Positions 62,648-64,000 of a stretch of DNA of 64,000 nucleotides are shown here, in pieces. The position numbers were made by a program, and so were the translations under genes. The DNA lies in contig CAYWLQ010000001.1 of NCBI GenBank assembly GCA_964458775.1, positions 1 to 64,000 on the forward strand, in the 5' to 3' direction. Each line of letters begins with the position of its first letter. The first letter of the stretch is position 1. This stretch comes from CAYWLQ01 sp964458775. Its GTDB lineage: Bacteria > Myxococcota_A > Polyangia > JAAYKL01. The notes below the pieces were generated by a model. The model did no database searches. It worked only from the letters and a program-made list of their open reading frames with translations, and had not been told where the DNA came from.

Positions 62648-63084
62648 AAGGCATATTGTTTCTCTGTGTAGCAAATTCGGCTCGAAGCCAAATTGCAGAA
62701 GGCGTAGCGCGCTCCATAGCGCCTCCCGACATCAAGGTTTGGTCAGCCGGCTCCAAACCCACAAGTGTAAGGCCGGAAGCTATTGCTGTATTAAAAGAAA
62801 TAGGAGTTGATATTTCAGAACACCGCTCAAAACATGTGTCCGAAATTTCTCCTGCCGAAGTCGATACTGTAATTACCCTGTGCGGAGAAGAGGAATGTCC
62901 TTTGTTTTTGGGAAAAGCAGAACGTTTGCATTGGGGGCTTCCGGATCCGGCGGCAGTACAAGGCTCAGAACAGGAGCGTCTAGACGCATTTAGAGAAACC
63001 CGCGATGAACTGTGCAAAAGATTAACAGAGTTTTTTAATAACAGCGGAGGCAACACAAAACACAAATGTTCGTGCTGTTGTTGA
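62644..63084 (+). CDS. arsC: thioredoxin-type arsenate reductase with a CSCCC tail
   Basis: A 146-residue low-molecular-weight-phosphatase-like arsenate reductase. The P-loop is Cys8-x5-Arg14 (CVANSAR), and the redox pair is Cys80/Cys85 (LCGEEECP). LPDPAA carries the general acid Asp. After the fold ends (near residue 130) the protein finishes KHKCSCCC, a Cys-rich tail I do not associate with the family, which could bind a metal(loid). It overlaps acr3 by four bases. Confidence 0.93.
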   Translation: MKGILFLCVANSARSQIAEGVARSIAPPDIKVWSAGSKPTSVRPEAIAVLKEIGVDISEHRSKHVSEISPAEVDTVITLCGEEECPLFLGKAERLHWGLPDPAAVQGSEQERLDAFRETRDELCKRLTEFFNNSGGNTKHKCSCCC

Positions 63085-63534
63085 TCAGCTGACACCGTCT
63101 AAAACGGCCGTCTTTGTGCTGTTTTGTCGGTCTTTTCTCAAACTGCGCTCGTTTTCGATCAGCATAGACTCTCGCATTTTCTTTCTAACGCCTTCTTCGT
63201 AGCGCATGTAAACGAAGGTATAAGGTATGAGGAGCGCAATCAAAAGGCAGAATGCGGCGGCCAAAGGCAAGAAATAGGGTGTTTCTGAAAGTACATTTGG
63301 AAGCATAATAACCGTAGCCAAGGCGGCTAGGGCGAAAGCACCGAAGTGCATGCGACGCTCTTCTTTAAAAAACGAAAGATGCTTGTCGTGTATAACCTGG
63401 AGCCAATCCAGCTCGTTATCTGTAAAACCTTCCAGGTTTTTAAAGTTTTCTTTAACAAGTTTTTGGTAGGCCTCAAACATTCTTGACGGATGAGCCGGCT
63501 CTCCTTTTTTAAATAGCTCGCCGCAGCTGTCCAT
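63085..63534 (-). CDS. small two-helix membrane protein
   Basis: A 149-residue protein with a charged N-terminus, two hydrophobic helices (FGAFALAALATVIML; FLPLAAAFCLLIALLIPYTFV) and a basic C-terminus. No family is recognised. It is convergent with arsC (one base apart), and reads out of a 151-base gap before the PII gene. Confidence 0.6.
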   Translation of the reverse strand: MDSCGELFKKGEPAHPSRMFEAYQKLVKENFKNLEGFTDNELDWLQVIHDKHLSFFKEERRMHFGAFALAALATVIMLPNVLSETPYFLPLAAAFCLLIALLIPYTFVYMRYEEGVRKKMRESMLIENERSLRKDRQNSTKTAVLDGVS

Positions 63535-63685
63535 TATGGTTCTCCTTCTGTATTATGATGTCATCTATCCGTTTATGAGATAGTTTGTCAAAATACCGAT
63601 TAATGATTTATTGTAAATCACAGATCGTCACATGTTGTTTGGCTTTTTTAGAAAGAGAACACAAAGACTGTCAGAACGTTCAACG

Positions 63686-64000
63686 TCAAACTGCTGATCC
63701 GCCTTCTTCTTCCGTGCGTATGCGATAGCATTTTTCTATGGGCAACACAAAAATCTTCCCGTCTCCCGACTTACCTTCACCGTGTTTGGCGGATTTAAGT
63801 ATTGCTTGAACCGTTATGTCGACAAATTCATCATTGCATACGATGTCCAATCTAACTTTCGGCATCAAAGCAGGAGCTACTTCTTGACCTCGATACAAAT
63901 ATGTATCTTTGGTTACCTTTCCTCTTCCTGCACAACGGCTGACAGTGATTCTGGTAATTTCTGCTTTAATCAAGGCTTCCCGAACCTGATTGAGCATGTC
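63686..64000 (-). CDS. PII-family nitrogen signalling protein, 5' end outside window
   Basis: The visible 104 residues match PII without the first ~12: VREALIKAEITRITVSR, T-loop region DTYLYRGQEVAP (with the Tyr usually uridylylated), ALMPKVRLDIV, and DGKIFVLPIEKCYRIRT. The frame is open to the window edge (Asp before MLNQVR), so the true start lies beyond 64000. It could be a GlnB/GlnK or a NifI-like member. No amtB or glnA is visible. Confidence 0.85.
   Translation of the reverse strand, partial: DMLNQVREALIKAEITRITVSRCAGRGKVTKDTYLYRGQEVAPALMPKVRLDIVCNDEFVDITVQAILKSAKHGEGKSGDGKIFVLPIEKCYRIRTEEEGGSAV

Noticed and set aside
1..64000. tRNA or rRNA genes
   Set aside because: No cloverleaf or conserved rRNA stretch was recognised in the intergenic regions.

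Overview
The window is about 64 kb of low-GC (roughly 40-43 %) Gram-negative bacterial chromosome. It looks like a draft scaffold, because a run of exactly 100 N sits inside a coding repeat at 46178-46277. The gene content suggests a deltaproteobacterial / Myxococcota-Bradymonadota-like lineage. The pointers are many secreted lipoproteins, some with Asp/Ala/Thr/Ser repeat linkers; a kinase-GYF-transmembrane-AgmX-like protein; PEGA and MORN lipoproteins; an M14 peptidase with a Cys-Gly-Cys C-terminal tail; a FHA-CpaF-TadB-TadC set; and an orphan YscJ/SctJ-like lipoprotein. The lineage is an inference, since no rRNA or tRNA gene is visible.

Layout. 0-7.7 kb: a sigma-54 activator (running off the left edge) is divergent from an efflux operon made of a membrane-fusion adaptor and one 1518-residue protein that joins an RND pump to a TolC-type outer-membrane channel. 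The gap between them holds an AT-rich palindromic cluster and a good -24/-12 promoter. 7.7-10 kb: a decayed accessory patch with two long direct repeats, three GTAG-hairpin (REP-like) elements, a truncated antitoxin, an orphan PD-(D/E)XK nuclease, and remnants of a REP-associated transposase and a TauE/SafE permease. 10-19 kb: a MORN lipoprotein, then guaB, a PEGA lipoprotein, an AI-2E-type permease, an M14 carboxypeptidase, pyrC and hemW, closely packed on the + strand. 19-23 kb: a sulfatase-fold lipoprotein and an SLC13/RCK transporter. 23-28 kb: a small Ala/Pro-rich membrane protein, an MBL hydrolase, dnaX-ybaB-recR, a LolB/DUF4292-like lipoprotein and a C_GCAxxG_C_C protein. 28-36 kb (minus): a GT-C-like membrane protein, an alpha/beta hydrolase, thpR-recA-TPR, and the SctJ-like lipoprotein downstream of a predicted pseudokinase.

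36-45 kb: a START-like secreted protein, a Kef-type antiporter plus EIIA module split by a frameshift, gmk-yicC, a zinc-ribbon protein, and a 1206-residue repetitive lipoprotein. 45-51 kb: an aquaporin with a frameshifted end, an SGNH hydrolase on a DADADSDT-type linker with a strong terminator, then FHA-CpaF, TadB and TadC. 51-56 kb (minus): grpE-dnaK-dnaJ and a Ste24-type protease. 56-58 kb: an MBOAT/SGNH O-acetylation pair. 58-61 kb: a DUF362 Tat protein plus a NapH-like polyferredoxin. 61-63 kb: an arsenic operon arsR-acr3-arsC. The window closes with a small 2-TM protein and a PII-family gene cut by the right edge.

Most of the window is housekeeping or envelope biology. The parts that deserve attention are the sigma-54-controlled RND-TolC fusion, the pseudokinase/SctJ pair, the REP/RAYT-marked decay patch, and two conserved transport genes that each carry a short out-of-frame deletion near the 3' end.
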